Below, in pieces: positions 30,772-39,726 of a stretch of 64,000 bases of DNA. Both the position numbers and the translations under genes were made by a program. The notes below the pieces were generated by a model. It ran no database searches, was not told the DNA's origin, and worked only from the letters and a program-made list of their open reading frames with translations. Positions within the stretch are counted from its first letter, which is position 1. Every line of letters starts with the position of its first letter. Source of the DNA: Actinomycetes bacterium (GTDB lineage: Bacteria > Actinomycetota > Acidimicrobiia > Acidimicrobiales > RAAP-2); assembly GCA_021778895.1 (NCBI GenBank), contig JAJYBR010000004.1, forward strand, positions 62,001 through 126,000. Reading direction: 5' to 3'.

Positions 30772-32135
30772 GGCCGTGCTGGTGACGGGCGTCGCCGTGC
30801 GCGCCCCTCCAGCCTCCCCAGAGAGAACGTTGCCACGACCGAGACCAGAAACGAGATCAGCGATGCCGACATCGACGCCTGGTCCCGCAGGTGGACCCAG
30901 CCATCGACCCGTGTCCAGAGCGACACCCACCAGCCGATGTAGCCAGGGTTGATGAGCTGGAAGGCGACAAAGCCGAGCAGCCAGGCCGTCACCATCGCCG
31001 GTCGGCGCGCCAGCGCCGCCCCGGCGGAGCGTCGGCGCTCGAGAACGAAGAAGTCGACCAGGAACACCGCCGTGAGGGGGACGAAGATCGATCCCAGCAG
31101 GATCAGGAAGTTCTCGTAGTCCGAGATGTTGATCGTCAGGGCCAGGACCGTGATCACGATGGTCACCACGGCTCCCAGGACGCGCCGATCCCACCGGGGA
31201 CGCGCATTCTGGATCGAGACGACGCTCGAGTACACGTCGGCAAAGGACTGGTCGAGCTCGCGGGCCGCCAAGATCGCGAAGCCCACCGCGCCCAGGGGAA
31301 CGGCCACGAACGCCCCGTAGATGTCAGAGGGATTGCGGGCCACGGTCACCAGCGCCAGCAGGCCGATGGCGTAGCACAGCACCTGGGTCACGCCGTAGCC
31401 CACGAGGGCACCCCAGAAGCTGGCGCGCGCCGAGCGCGAGTGGCGTGTGTAGTCGGCCGCCAGCGGTGCGAAGGAGACCGCCGCGCCCACGACCGTGTCG
31501 GTGGCGACCCAGAAGCCCGACCACGACCCGTGAGTCAGGTTCGGCAGCGGGTGACGGAGCAGCTCGAGGGACAGATAGGCCAGAACCACGACGACCGCCG
31601 GTGTCGCCACGCGCCGCAGGATCCGCACAGCGCCCAAGGGCCGCAGCGTCAGCAGACCGGTGAGCACTCCGGCCACCAGGATGTACAGCCAGCGCGGCAC
31701 GCTGGGCGCGACGACGTGCGCCGCGGTCGCGATCGTGACGAGCTCGAAGATGCCCCAGCCGAGCAGCTGGACGACGTTGAGCACGGTCGGCAGGTAGGAG
31801 AGGCGCGGGCCGAGCAGCCGGCGCAGGAGCACCATCGCCGGAGCACCGGTGCGCGCCCCGGAGACCCCGCAGGCCGCGATGGCCAGGGTTCCCAGCACCG
31901 TGCCCAGCACGATCGAGAGGAACGCGCCGGCCACCGGGAGCGCCCCGGCCGCCGTGCCGGTGGGTTCTAAGACGTACATCGCACCCGTGAAGCCGAGCAG
32001 GCTCACCCCGAGGTTGCCCCACAGGCCGAACTGGTCGACCACCCCGAGGGCCTGGGGGACCGGCTCGACGAGGGTGCGTCCGACCTCCGAGTGGGCGTCG
32101 CCAGAAACCACGGTGAATGACGTGAGATCGTCCAT
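30768..32135 (-). CDS. cytX: NCS1-family permease, CytX-like (hydroxymethylpyrimidine uptake)
   Basis: 455 residues with about twelve membrane helices and the NCS1 nucleobase/cation symporter pattern (FGLWGNLGVSLLGFTGAMYV, SFAPLAADYTRHS). A TPP riboswitch directly upstream marks it as the CytX branch, proposed to import the thiamine precursor HMP. The ATG at 32135 has a strong GGAGGAG that is part of the riboswitch expression platform. It is followed by the co-translated kinase-like gene. Confidence 0.85.
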   Translation of the reverse strand: MDDLTSFTVVSGDAHSEVGRTLVEPVPQALGVVDQFGLWGNLGVSLLGFTGAMYVLEPTGTAAGALPVAGAFLSIVLGTVLGTLAIAACGVSGARTGAPAMVLLRRLLGPRLSYLPTVLNVVQLLGWGIFELVTIATAAHVVAPSVPRWLYILVAGVLTGLLTLRPLGAVRILRRVATPAVVVVLAYLSLELLRHPLPNLTHGSWSGFWVATDTVVGAAVSFAPLAADYTRHSRSARASFWGALVGYGVTQVLCYAIGLLALVTVARNPSDIYGAFVAVPLGAVGFAILAARELDQSFADVYSSVVSIQNARPRWDRRVLGAVVTIVITVLALTINISDYENFLILLGSIFVPLTAVFLVDFFVLERRRSAGAALARRPAMVTAWLLGFVAFQLINPGYIGWWVSLWTRVDGWVHLRDQASMSASLISFLVSVVATFSLGRLEGRARRRPSPARP

Positions 32136-32140
32136 GCTCC

Positions 32141-32238
32141 TCCTTACGCCGGCATTACCCGGACAAGTTCGTCGGTCGGTGATGGAGCGGACACTCCGCG
32201 CGATCACCCTCTCAGCCCGGTTCACCCGAGCTCCCGAT
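32141..32238 (-). promoter_or_regulatory. TPP riboswitch (THI element)
   Basis: Reading the minus strand, the two conserved blocks of the thiamine pyrophosphate aptamer are intact: CTGAGAGGG in the pyrimidine-binding arm, and CCGGGTAATGCCGGCG in the pyrophosphate arm after GACGAACTTG. The ribosome binding site GGAGGAG follows within six bases, so control is probably at translation initiation. The limits are approximate. Confidence 0.93.
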
Positions 32239-32250
32239 ACAGCTCCCTGC

Positions 32251-32256
32251 ACTGTA
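32251..32256 (-). promoter_or_regulatory. -10 box (TACAGT) for the TPP riboswitch transcript
   Basis: TACAGT on the minus strand would start RNA near 32244, just before the aptamer. Positions 32257-32514 show no gene that I can support. Confidence 0.4.
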
Positions 32257-32514
32257 GTACCGGCCACGCGCGCCCACCGCGGCACCGGCTCGAGAGGCGT
32301 CCGCGTGTCACCCAGTCGCACGTGGCGAGGATCTCGAGCCACGTCAGCGCGTCGAGGCAGTGGGAAAGCACTCCCAGCCCCGTGCGACGCGTCACTGACC
32401 GCTCGAGCGCTCCTCGGTCCTCTACCCAGGCTCGACGGGCGCGAGCGCGCTGGCCCTCACCAAGAACTGCGCACCGTCGTCAGCCACCACGTCGGGGCCG
32501 TGCGCCGATCGGTG

Positions 32515-32940
32515 TCACTCGACGACGGTGTCGACGATGAGGACGGAGCTTCCCGCGGCGTGCGCCACCGAGTTCGGCGTGCTCCCGAGGACTCGCCGCA
32601 TCCCCTTCATGCCGCGGTTCCCCACCACGATGAGATCGGCGTCGACATCTTCAGCAACTCGCAGGAGGACGTCGGCCGGCTCGCCCCGGTGAGAGTGCAA
32701 CACGGGTGTCAGGCCTCGGTTCGATGCGACGTAGGACAGTGACTGCAAGAGGGCATCCACCTCTCCCTCGGAGTAGATGAAGGGATGCTCCACCGAGGTC
32801 GATGACTGCACATGGCGCGGCTCGTAAGCCGACACAATGTGCACCGTTGCCGCGTACATCGTCGCTATGTCCACCGCCGCATCGACAGCGCGCCGCGCCG
32901 TAGTCGAACCGTCGGCACCCACAAGGATATTTCTAAACAT
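32515..32940 (-). CDS. Universal stress protein (UspA family)
   Basis: 141 residues, a single Usp domain. The N-terminal ILVGADGSTTA and the ATP-binding GNRGMKGMRRVLGSTPNSVA (GxxGxxG-x9-S/T) are clear, so it belongs to the ATP-binding branch. A weak AGGTG site precedes the ATG. Its role in stress or hypoxia is a family-level inference. Confidence 0.9.
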   Translation of the reverse strand: MFRNILVGADGSTTARRAVDAAVDIATMYAATVHIVSAYEPRHVQSSTSVEHPFIYSEGEVDALLQSLSYVASNRGLTPVLHSHRGEPADVLLRVAEDVDADLIVVGNRGMKGMRRVLGSTPNSVAHAAGSSVLIVDTVVE

Positions 32941-33708
32941 CGCACACCTCTCAATTGCTACTGACCTGACGGTACTGCCACGTTCAGGCTTTTGTGAACA
33001 TCACAACCCGGACATAGCGCTTATAACGATCCCCATATCTGAGGGCGTTCTTCTCGACGTCACTTCTCCCCGTCTCATGATCCTGGACGCGCATCGCCCA
33101 CCGTCGCGCTCGACGAGGGGCACCACGGACGAAGACGCGTGATGACGAGCGATGCCGAACGAATCCGCAGCTCGTCGTCACGCCATCGCACGGCTCGCTC
33201 CAGCAGCATTGCGACGCGGCTGCCCGGGCGGTCACCCCGGAGACAGTCGGTGCGGGTCTGCCCGGCGGGCAACCCTGTTCTGCCCGCACACCTCGGCAGC
33301 GGCACCCCCACCACCCTGGCGCTCGATCCAAACTCCGCCAGCGCGGCCCGAACGCGCTGCCGTCGCCCCGCACCCCGTGACTCAGCACAATGTCGGCGTG
33401 GATGGGCATTGTGCCAGGTCACAACACTTACCGTGAGCCGCAGCAGTGAGCCAGCGGTCCGACCGCTCCGTTTCATTCTGTGAGGGGAGCTCACCACACC
33501 CGGTCGATCCGCGGTGCCGATGTCTCACCGTCCCCTCCGGGGCTCCCGGTGTCGTCCCTCATGCGAGCGCCCGTTCGTCCGCGCGCCACGGCGCCTCGCG
33601 CGCCGGGTGGCAGACGTCGGGCCGCGAGCTCGTTCGAACGCATCGACCGCGGCCGCGCCCGCACACGAGTCAGCTGCGACATCGAGGTCGCGGCACTAGC
33701 CGCCAGCG
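32941..33708. other. Gene-free region
   Basis: No open frame here looks like a real gene by composition or homology. It marks the start of the accessory region. One feature is visible: an 8-bp inverted repeat, GCACAATG (33385-33392) and CATTGTGC (33407-33414), separated by 14 bases. Confidence 0.5.
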
Positions 33709-36651
33709 GTGTCCCATTCGGAGGATTGGCTCGGCATTACTGACATTCCATTCACTGCATATTCGTTACCTACTACGGACTTTCTAAGGAAGCCCTCAGC
33801 GGACGAGACTTGCACCACTTCGCGTTCGTATGCATATGCTCCCGACATCGCCACATTGACCTTCCTTTTCACTGATATTGAGTCGTCCACGTCGACACTC
33901 CGGCGACTTGGAGACGAGCGCTATGCGCGCGTTCTCGATGCGCACAATTCTTTGGTGACCGAGGGCATTGTGATGCACGACGGTGACATCCAGGGAAACA
34001 CCGGCGACTCATTCTTCGCGGTGTTCGACTCGGCCAAGGCCAGTGTCTCCGCGGCAGTCCATATCCAGCGCCTCCTGCGCGACTACTCCTGGCCGATCGA
34101 CACGGCGCCTCGCGTACGCAGGGGACTTCATACGGGCGAGGCGACGACCGCACCGACCGGTCTCGTCGGGTACCAGGTCCACCGCGCCGCCCGCATCGCA
34201 GCTGTCGGTCACGGCGGCCAGATCCTGCTCTCCTCGGCGACAACGGCCATCGTCGAGGAGTCGATCGACGACGGCATCCACTTTCGAGACCTCGGTCTGC
34301 ACCGCCTGAAGGACTTAGGCCGACCGGAGCGACTGACGCAGGTCGTTGTCGCCGACTTGCCGAGCGAGTTCCCCCCCGTGCGCTCGTTGAGCAATCCCGA
34401 GCTTGCGAACAACCTCCCCACGTCGCTGAGTCCGTTCGTCGGCCGGCGACGAGAGATCGGTGAGATTCGCCGACTCATCAGGGACCAACGCCTCGTGACA
34501 CTCGCGGGACCTGGAGGCGCCGGCAAGACGCGCCTGGCCCTGCAGGTCGCCGCCGAGCTCCTGGACGGCACCGGGGACGGCGTGTGGCTCGTCGACTTGG
34601 CACCCGTGATCGATCCCACCCAAGTTCCCCTCACGGTCCTGGCGGCACTCGGCATCGCGCCAGGGGACATCGCGACTGCCCGCGATGCGTTGCTCGGGAT
34701 TCTCGCGGGACAGAACTGCCTCCTCGTGCTGGACAACTGCGAGCACGTGCTCGACGAGGTGGCGCACTTGACCGAGTCCATCATGCGCTTCTGTCCCCAC
34801 GTGCACCTCATCATGACGTCTCGCGAGCCGCTCGGCATTGACGGCGAGGACGTGTACCGCGTTCGCTCTCTGTCCACGCCGAGCGATGACGCCGAGACGC
34901 GCTTGGACCTCATCGGCAGCGATGCCGTGGAGCTCTTCTGCCAGAGGGCCCGCGCACTGGACAAGTCGTTTGAGCTCACCGATGCCAACGCCGCCATCGT
35001 GGCCTCGATCTGCCGCAATCTGGACGGCATTCCGCTCGCCGTGGAGCTCGCAGCGGCGCGTCTGGCCACCCTCTCCATCGTCGACCTGCATGACCGCCTC
35101 GACCAGCGCTTCCGCCTCCTGACGGGCGGACGGTCCGCTATTCCTCGACACCAGACGTTGGGCGCCATGGTGGAGTGGTCCCACCACCTTCTCAGTCCGA
35201 TGGAACAGGCCGTCCTCCAACGACTCTCGATCTTCGTCGGTGGATTCGACCTCGCGGCCGCCGAAGCGGTCTGCACGGACAGCGACCTACCCGTCGCCGC
35301 GGTCGCCGACGCCCTCTCGTCGCTCGTCAACAAGAGCTTCGTCGTCGCTGAGCGTTCGGCGATACGCCTGCACTATCGCCTGCTCGAAACGATTCGGCAG
35401 TACGCCGCGCAGCGGCTCGCGGCCCCGGGCAACGACTCCCAACTCCATGACGTGCGAGAGGCTCACGCGCACTACTTCCTCGAGCTCTCGCGACGAGCTC
35501 GCGTGGGACTCTACGGCCCTCGGCAGGTCGAGTGGTTGGCGCACCTCGACGAGGCGCACGAGAACATCTCGGCCGCCCTCGCCTACCTCGCCACGGAGCC
35601 CGATGGCGATGCCGCCGTCCTCGAGCTGATCGCGAATCTGCACCTATTTGTGGTCACGCGAGGACGTCTCGACTGGTCACTCACGCTCTGCGAGACGTGG
35701 CGGCGCGACGTCGTCCTCCCGCGAGTGGTCGAAGCCAACGCGCTCTGCTGCCTGGGAGAGTTGCAGCGCCTCGATCTCTTGCCCACAGAGGTTCTCCTGC
35801 GGCGCGACCTGGTGCGGCGCGTGCTCGATGTCACGCGCGACTGTGACGATGTCTTCGTTCTCGTGAACGGGCTGGCGACGGCTGCCTATGTGGCCTGGGA
35901 GTCCGGTTCAACGAGCGGCGCAGCTCTCGCCGACACCGCTCTCCGCGTGGCACGCGAGAGCCGCGATCCGTGCCTCGAGGGTCTGGCCCTGCTAGCGCGA
36001 TCTCAGGTCGTCGGCTCATCAGCGTGTGAACGCGATCCATCGCTCACATTGCCGGAAGCGCGAACCCTCCTCACCGAGGCTGCCGAATGTTTCCGTCGCG
36101 CGGGCACGCCTGTCTTCTTGAGCAGCGTGCTGCTCAAGCTGGCGGTGACGGACTGGCAGACACTCGACGACGTCAGCGCCTCTCGCGAATTCCTGCGGGA
36201 AGCCAGCAACCTGCCCGACGTGGTCGGACCAGTGCAAACCTCGGCGATGCATCTGAACTATGCCCTGGCACTGGCGATCACCCGCAACTTCCCGTTGGCT
36301 CAGTCCAATCTGGCCATCGCATTCCGCGCCGCCCGACACATCCCGCGACATCTCAACCAGCAGCTGGGGGTCTTCACGTTTGCCCTATCACTCATTGAGT
36401 CGCAGATCGGCGACGCCGAACGCGCCGGTCTCCTTATGGGAGCACTCGAGCACTTCAGACCTGCCGATCCCCCGTCCTCGACCTTGGTCTGGAGCCCCTG
36501 CGAAGTGGAAGCTCTCCGAAACGCCCGCGAGCGTCTCGAGCAACTCATCGGGAGCGACACGGTGAGCGCTCAAGTGATCCGCGGTGCATCTCTCACCGAA
36601 ACGGAGTTGGTGGCGCACCTGCGTGGAGCTCTGTCGGGTGCGACGCACTAG
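33709..36651 (+). CDS. Class III cyclase-like domain / NB-ARC STAND ATPase / TPR protein
   Basis: 980 residues. A nucleotide-cyclase domain (about 50-215) has LTFLFTDIESST (metal Asp56) and GDSFFAVF (metal Asp100), but the usual substrate-specifying Lys is Gly96 and the transition-state Asn position reads His in YQVHRAARIA. A STAND/NB-ARC ATPase follows (P-loop GPGGAGKT about 267-274, LLVLDNCEHV about 337-346), then a winged helix and TPR-like repeats to the end. No LuxR-type DNA-binding domain is present, unlike many mycobacterial relatives. The GTG at 33709 is the first possible start after an in-frame stop at 33697, but the first about 45 residues are not family-like, so the true start is uncertain. 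Confidence 0.82.
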   Translation: MSHSEDWLGITDIPFTAYSLPTTDFLRKPSADETCTTSRSYAYAPDIATLTFLFTDIESSTSTLRRLGDERYARVLDAHNSLVTEGIVMHDGDIQGNTGDSFFAVFDSAKASVSAAVHIQRLLRDYSWPIDTAPRVRRGLHTGEATTAPTGLVGYQVHRAARIAAVGHGGQILLSSATTAIVEESIDDGIHFRDLGLHRLKDLGRPERLTQVVVADLPSEFPPVRSLSNPELANNLPTSLSPFVGRRREIGEIRRLIRDQRLVTLAGPGGAGKTRLALQVAAELLDGTGDGVWLVDLAPVIDPTQVPLTVLAALGIAPGDIATARDALLGILAGQNCLLVLDNCEHVLDEVAHLTESIMRFCPHVHLIMTSREPLGIDGEDVYRVRSLSTPSDDAETRLDLIGSDAVELFCQRARALDKSFELTDANAAIVASICRNLDGIPLAVELAAARLATLSIVDLHDRLDQRFRLLTGGRSAIPRHQTLGAMVEWSHHLLSPMEQAVLQRLSIFVGGFDLAAAEAVCTDSDLPVAAVADALSSLVNKSFVVAERSAIRLHYRLLETIRQYAAQRLAAPGNDSQLHDVREAHAHYFLELSRRARVGLYGPRQVEWLAHLDEAHENISAALAYLATEPDGDAAVLELIANLHLFVVTRGRLDWSLTLCETWRRDVVLPRVVEANALCCLGELQRLDLLPTEVLLRRDLVRRVLDVTRDCDDVFVLVNGLATAAYVAWESGSTSGAALADTALRVARESRDPCLEGLALLARSQVVGSSACERDPSLTLPEARTLLTEAAECFRRAGTPVFLSSVLLKLAVTDWQTLDDVSASREFLREASNLPDVVGPVQTSAMHLNYALALAITRNFPLAQSNLAIAFRAARHIPRHLNQQLGVFTFALSLIESQIGDAERAGLLMGALEHFRPADPPSSTLVWSPCEVEALRNARERLEQLIGSDTVSAQVIRGASLTETELVAHLRGALSGATH

Positions 36652-36892
36652 GAACTCCACTGGCCCGGGCTCTCCAGGGACGCTCGGCGAGCAGGGAAAC
36701 GGCCGAGGCGTGATGAACGCGATGGTCTCACGAAAGTCGATCCACGGCGCGAGTGGAGTGCCATCCAGAAACCGTGACGCACCGCCAGCGGGTCACTACC
36801 TGGCGCCTCGAGCCGGAACACCGGCGACACCCGGACGACACTGGGCCCGTGATCAAGCGCACGGCCCGTGTCTTCCGCCCTCCCGCGAATAC

Positions 36893-37513
36893 TCAGGTGT
36901 TTGCCTGAGACCTTCGAGTCGCCGCCCGCGATGGCAGAGGTTGCGAGCGCCCTTCGACGGGTGTTATCTGTACGAGATCGCGTGCCGCACAGCCATCGAA
37001 CCGCACGGGAAACTCGTAGGAAAAGAGACTCGACAGCCGCGCGGGCAGTCGAACGTCGATCAAGGAAGCCTGGCAGCTCCCTGGCTCGGCTCCGAGACGG
37101 ACGATGCCGTAGCGGTAGCTGACGGCAAATGACGCGACACTTTCAGGCCGCAGGATCACCCGCTGGGGCTGGGGCTGCGCATACAACGCAGTTGCCTGGT
37201 GGGTGACTGTCACCCTCAGTTCTCGCCCCGTTGAGCGCGAGAAGATGACCTCGTGCGGATACCCCTGCATCTGGCACGCCACGCGACCGATGTTCACGAC
37301 CAGGAACGTGTAGCCGTACGTCTCCGGCACGGGGCCAGCGAGCCCGCCGCCTTGCTCCATCGCCACTTGCAGCTGACCTTGGATGCACGACGCCACAGAG
37401 GCAGACCCTGGCGGAGGACTGCCGATGGCAGTCGAGGACGTGATCACCAGTTGCGTCGCGACCACTGCCGCCGCGATTGCCGCCAAAGTGGCAGCACGCC
37501 GAATTGCGCCCAT
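36893..37513 (-). CDS. Secreted DUF4232-like protein
   Basis: 206 residues. The ATG at 37513 (MGAIRRAATLAAIAAAVV) is chosen because GTGGAG lies six bases upstream and gives a proper signal peptide of about 35 residues. The mature part has SCIQGQLQV, NIGRVACQMQGYP and two further cysteines, the pattern of DUF4232 extracellular proteins with a beta sandwich. Function unknown. The 241 bases between it and the cyclase/ATPase gene show nothing. Confidence 0.6.
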   Translation of the reverse strand: MGAIRRAATLAAIAAAVVATQLVITSSTAIGSPPPGSASVASCIQGQLQVAMEQGGGLAGPVPETYGYTFLVVNIGRVACQMQGYPHEVIFSRSTGRELRVTVTHQATALYAQPQPQRVILRPESVASFAVSYRYGIVRLGAEPGSCQASLIDVRLPARLSSLFSYEFPVRFDGCAARDLVQITPVEGRSQPLPSRAATRRSQANT

Positions 37514-37632
37514 GTGCATCTCCACCATCCCTCGATCGCGCGGACCAACCACCACTCGCGCAACTCCACCGTAACGAGTTGCCGGAAGTGCGCCACGTCC
37601 GCACATCAGTCAAGACCTGCGGCGTGATCTCT

Positions 37633-38020
37633 GCCGACAGACAACTGCCCATATCTGCAGTCGCAGATGCGCTCTATTTCGTCGTCAATACGAAGCTCGT
37701 CGTTGCCGAGCGCTCACCTCTGCGCCTGCACTGCCACCCCCTTGGAGACTATCCGTCAGTCGGCGCCGAGCGGCTCACGGCCCCGGGCAAGCACCCGCAA
37801 GTGCTTACCATCCGCGGGGCCCCCACTCTCCCTAGCGCCCTCGCGCCTGGATGGTGTCGCGCTCGACGGCTCACAGCAGGTTCAATGGACCGCATTTCTG
37901 GATAGCACCCACCAGCAGATTCCGGCCGCCGTCGCCAACTTCGCTATGTCGCCAGCGGGCAAGCCCGCGGTTCTCGAACCAATCGCGTATCGGATAGCAA
38001 TAGCATCGCGATATGTGGAA
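37633..38020 (+). pseudogene. Decayed fragment of a cyclase/STAND ATPase gene
   Basis: In one frame, DRQLPISAVADALYFVVN and VVAERSPLRLHCHPL align with the intact protein at SDLPVAAVADALSSLVN and VVAERSAIRLHYRLL. About 37840 the similarity moves to another frame, where QVQWTAFLDSTHQQIPAAVA matches QVEWLAHLDEAHENISAALA and AVLEPIAYRI matches AVLELIANLH. It is a partial copy with at least one frameshift, derived from a paralogue of the gene at 33709. Confidence 0.75.
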
Positions 38021-38091
38021 ATGACCTCTGCTGTGATGATCGAGGACTCCTGCGGCGAGCCCTCAATCACCACAACCCACCAGTCGTTAAC

Positions 38092-39159
38092 TCACGAAGT
38101 CACAGTGACGGTTACGCAGTTTGACGTGGCTCCTGCAGAGGTTGCCATCAGGTACCAAGTACCAACATTCCCGGCCACTGTATCTGAGTTCGGTCCCCAC
38201 ACATAGTTACCTGACCCATCCGTTGTAGCCACATTCGAGAAGGAGCCTACTATGTTCCCAGCACAACCACCGTTGACGCTGCCGTAGAGGTTCACACTTA
38301 CTTGCGAATTAGGTAGGCCGACACCATTGTAGGTTAGCGTTCCTGAGTACTCGATGCTGCTACCTGATGTGACGGTATCGGACGTAATTCCGTTGACCAG
38401 AAGCGTCATGGCGTAGTTTGGCAACTCCGTGAGATTGAGGCAGGGGGATACGGCGTACTTCGTGGATGCTTGAATCGAGTAGGTCCCAACGCCAGCGTTT
38501 CCCGCGAAGTAGCTGTAGGTCCCCGTTAAGTTGGTTGTGGCCTGCACCGTCCATGAAGAACCTGTACACCCGTGCTCGCCCCACAACGTCAGAGTTACCG
38601 GATCGTTGGTCACTGGTTGCGAACCGTTAGTCTCGCTACCGGAATACGTAACGCTCTGTCCATTGTACGAGACGCCACTGCTCGATCCGTTGGCTAGCAC
38701 CGTGAGTACGAACGGATACGCGTAGTACACGCAGACGTTGTAGACATTCCTGTCGATGAAATAGCCGCTGGTGGCGCTTCCGCCAAGTGATTCATTGTTG
38801 TTCCACCACGTGAAACTGGGAATGATGGTGGATTGATCGCAGGCCGGGTTGGCGACGGGTAATCCAAGGCCAGACGGGCCAGTCAGGGGGCGAAACTGCA
38901 GCCACACGTCGAAAGTCGACCACGGGTTCTGCGAGCCACCCAAGAGATTCACCCGATTGGTCTCGTTGATGATGCCGCTGGCGGACCGCACAAATTGTGC
39001 CGACGTGGCGCCACCATCGAAATTTACCGTTGACGCTGGAGTTGCCGTGATGCCGGTGCCACCACCACCCGGGGAAGCCCCTGCCACAGTGATCGGCGCG
39101 AGAATCAGTGCCACTGTGCCTACCAGGGCTGTGATGAGAGTCTTGTGTCGCGAAGCCAT
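38092..39159 (-). CDS. Secreted protein with two tandem Ig-like domains
   Basis: 355 residues, visibly less GC-rich than its neighbours. A signal peptide (MASRHKTLITALVGTVALIL, cleavage near AGAS) is followed by a Ser/Thr/Asn/Gly-rich region and two similar domains of about 95 residues (from VLTVLANGSSSGVSYNG and from MTLLVNGITSDTVTSG), each with a Cys pair. They resemble bacterial Ig-like adhesin or surface modules. No anchor is seen. The ATG at 39159 has GGAGG upstream. Probably acquired; function unknown. Confidence 0.7.
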   Translation of the reverse strand: MASRHKTLITALVGTVALILAPITVAGASPGGGGTGITATPASTVNFDGGATSAQFVRSASGIINETNRVNLLGGSQNPWSTFDVWLQFRPLTGPSGLGLPVANPACDQSTIIPSFTWWNNNESLGGSATSGYFIDRNVYNVCVYYAYPFVLTVLANGSSSGVSYNGQSVTYSGSETNGSQPVTNDPVTLTLWGEHGCTGSSWTVQATTNLTGTYSYFAGNAGVGTYSIQASTKYAVSPCLNLTELPNYAMTLLVNGITSDTVTSGSSIEYSGTLTYNGVGLPNSQVSVNLYGSVNGGCAGNIVGSFSNVATTDGSGNYVWGPNSDTVAGNVGTWYLMATSAGATSNCVTVTVTS

Positions 39160-39713
39160 GCTTCCTCCCAAGAGTCACGAAGCGCCGGTTTCGCCATTCG
39201 CTCTTCGCGGACTGCTAGGCGACCAATGGGAGCCCGCGAGTCAATGCTTCACATCCGGTCCAGAACCATTCTGAACGATACCGGTATACACCCCATTTCC
39301 GCGAGCGACAACTTGGGTCATGCCGACCAAAGCGCAGACTGGCCAGTAATGACTAGCGCGAGCCAGCGCTATCGCCTCCTTACTGCTTTGGGGAACATCG
39401 ACGTGTATCACAAGACGCAGTGCAGATCCGCGTCGCGGATGTCGCGCCCAAGCCTTGTGTGAGCGACGGACCGTTTGGCTTCAAACAAATCGACTCCGGT
39501 GAAGACCCGGCCCAGTCCTGTGTGACGAGTGAAATACTGTTTCTTCTTCTCTGGCATCTCTCCGTCATTGCTGCCAAGCTACGAAGTCGCCGGGAGACCT
39601 GGACCGAAGTCGGCGACACCACTCGTCCGGTCGCGGATCACGAACGGGATCACTCCCCAGGGCAGCCGCAGCCGCGGATTCTGCGCGCGTTGCTCGTGAC
39701 ACCAGGTCGACAG
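39160..39713. other. Gene-free region upstream of the membrane-Nudix gene
   Basis: Several short frames occur but none is recognisable or supported by a ribosome binding site or -10 box. The sequence has a mixed, lower-GC composition typical of accessory DNA. Confidence 0.45.
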
Positions 39714-39719
39714 TACGCT
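39714..39719 (+). promoter_or_regulatory. -10 box (TACGCT) for the membrane-Nudix gene
   Basis: TACGCT ends 7 nt before the ATG at 39727, fitting the leaderless pattern of this genome. Confidence 0.5.
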
Positions 39720-39726
39720 CGGCGCA

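Noticed and set aside
32984-33409. Frame of 141 codons in the gap next to the universal stress gene
   Set aside because: Arg/Cys/Trp-rich low-information translation, no ribosome binding site or -10 box, no recognisable family.
37850-37870. Third copy of the attachment repeat
   Set aside because: Only eight bases (TGGTGTCG) match, which is expected by chance over this length.
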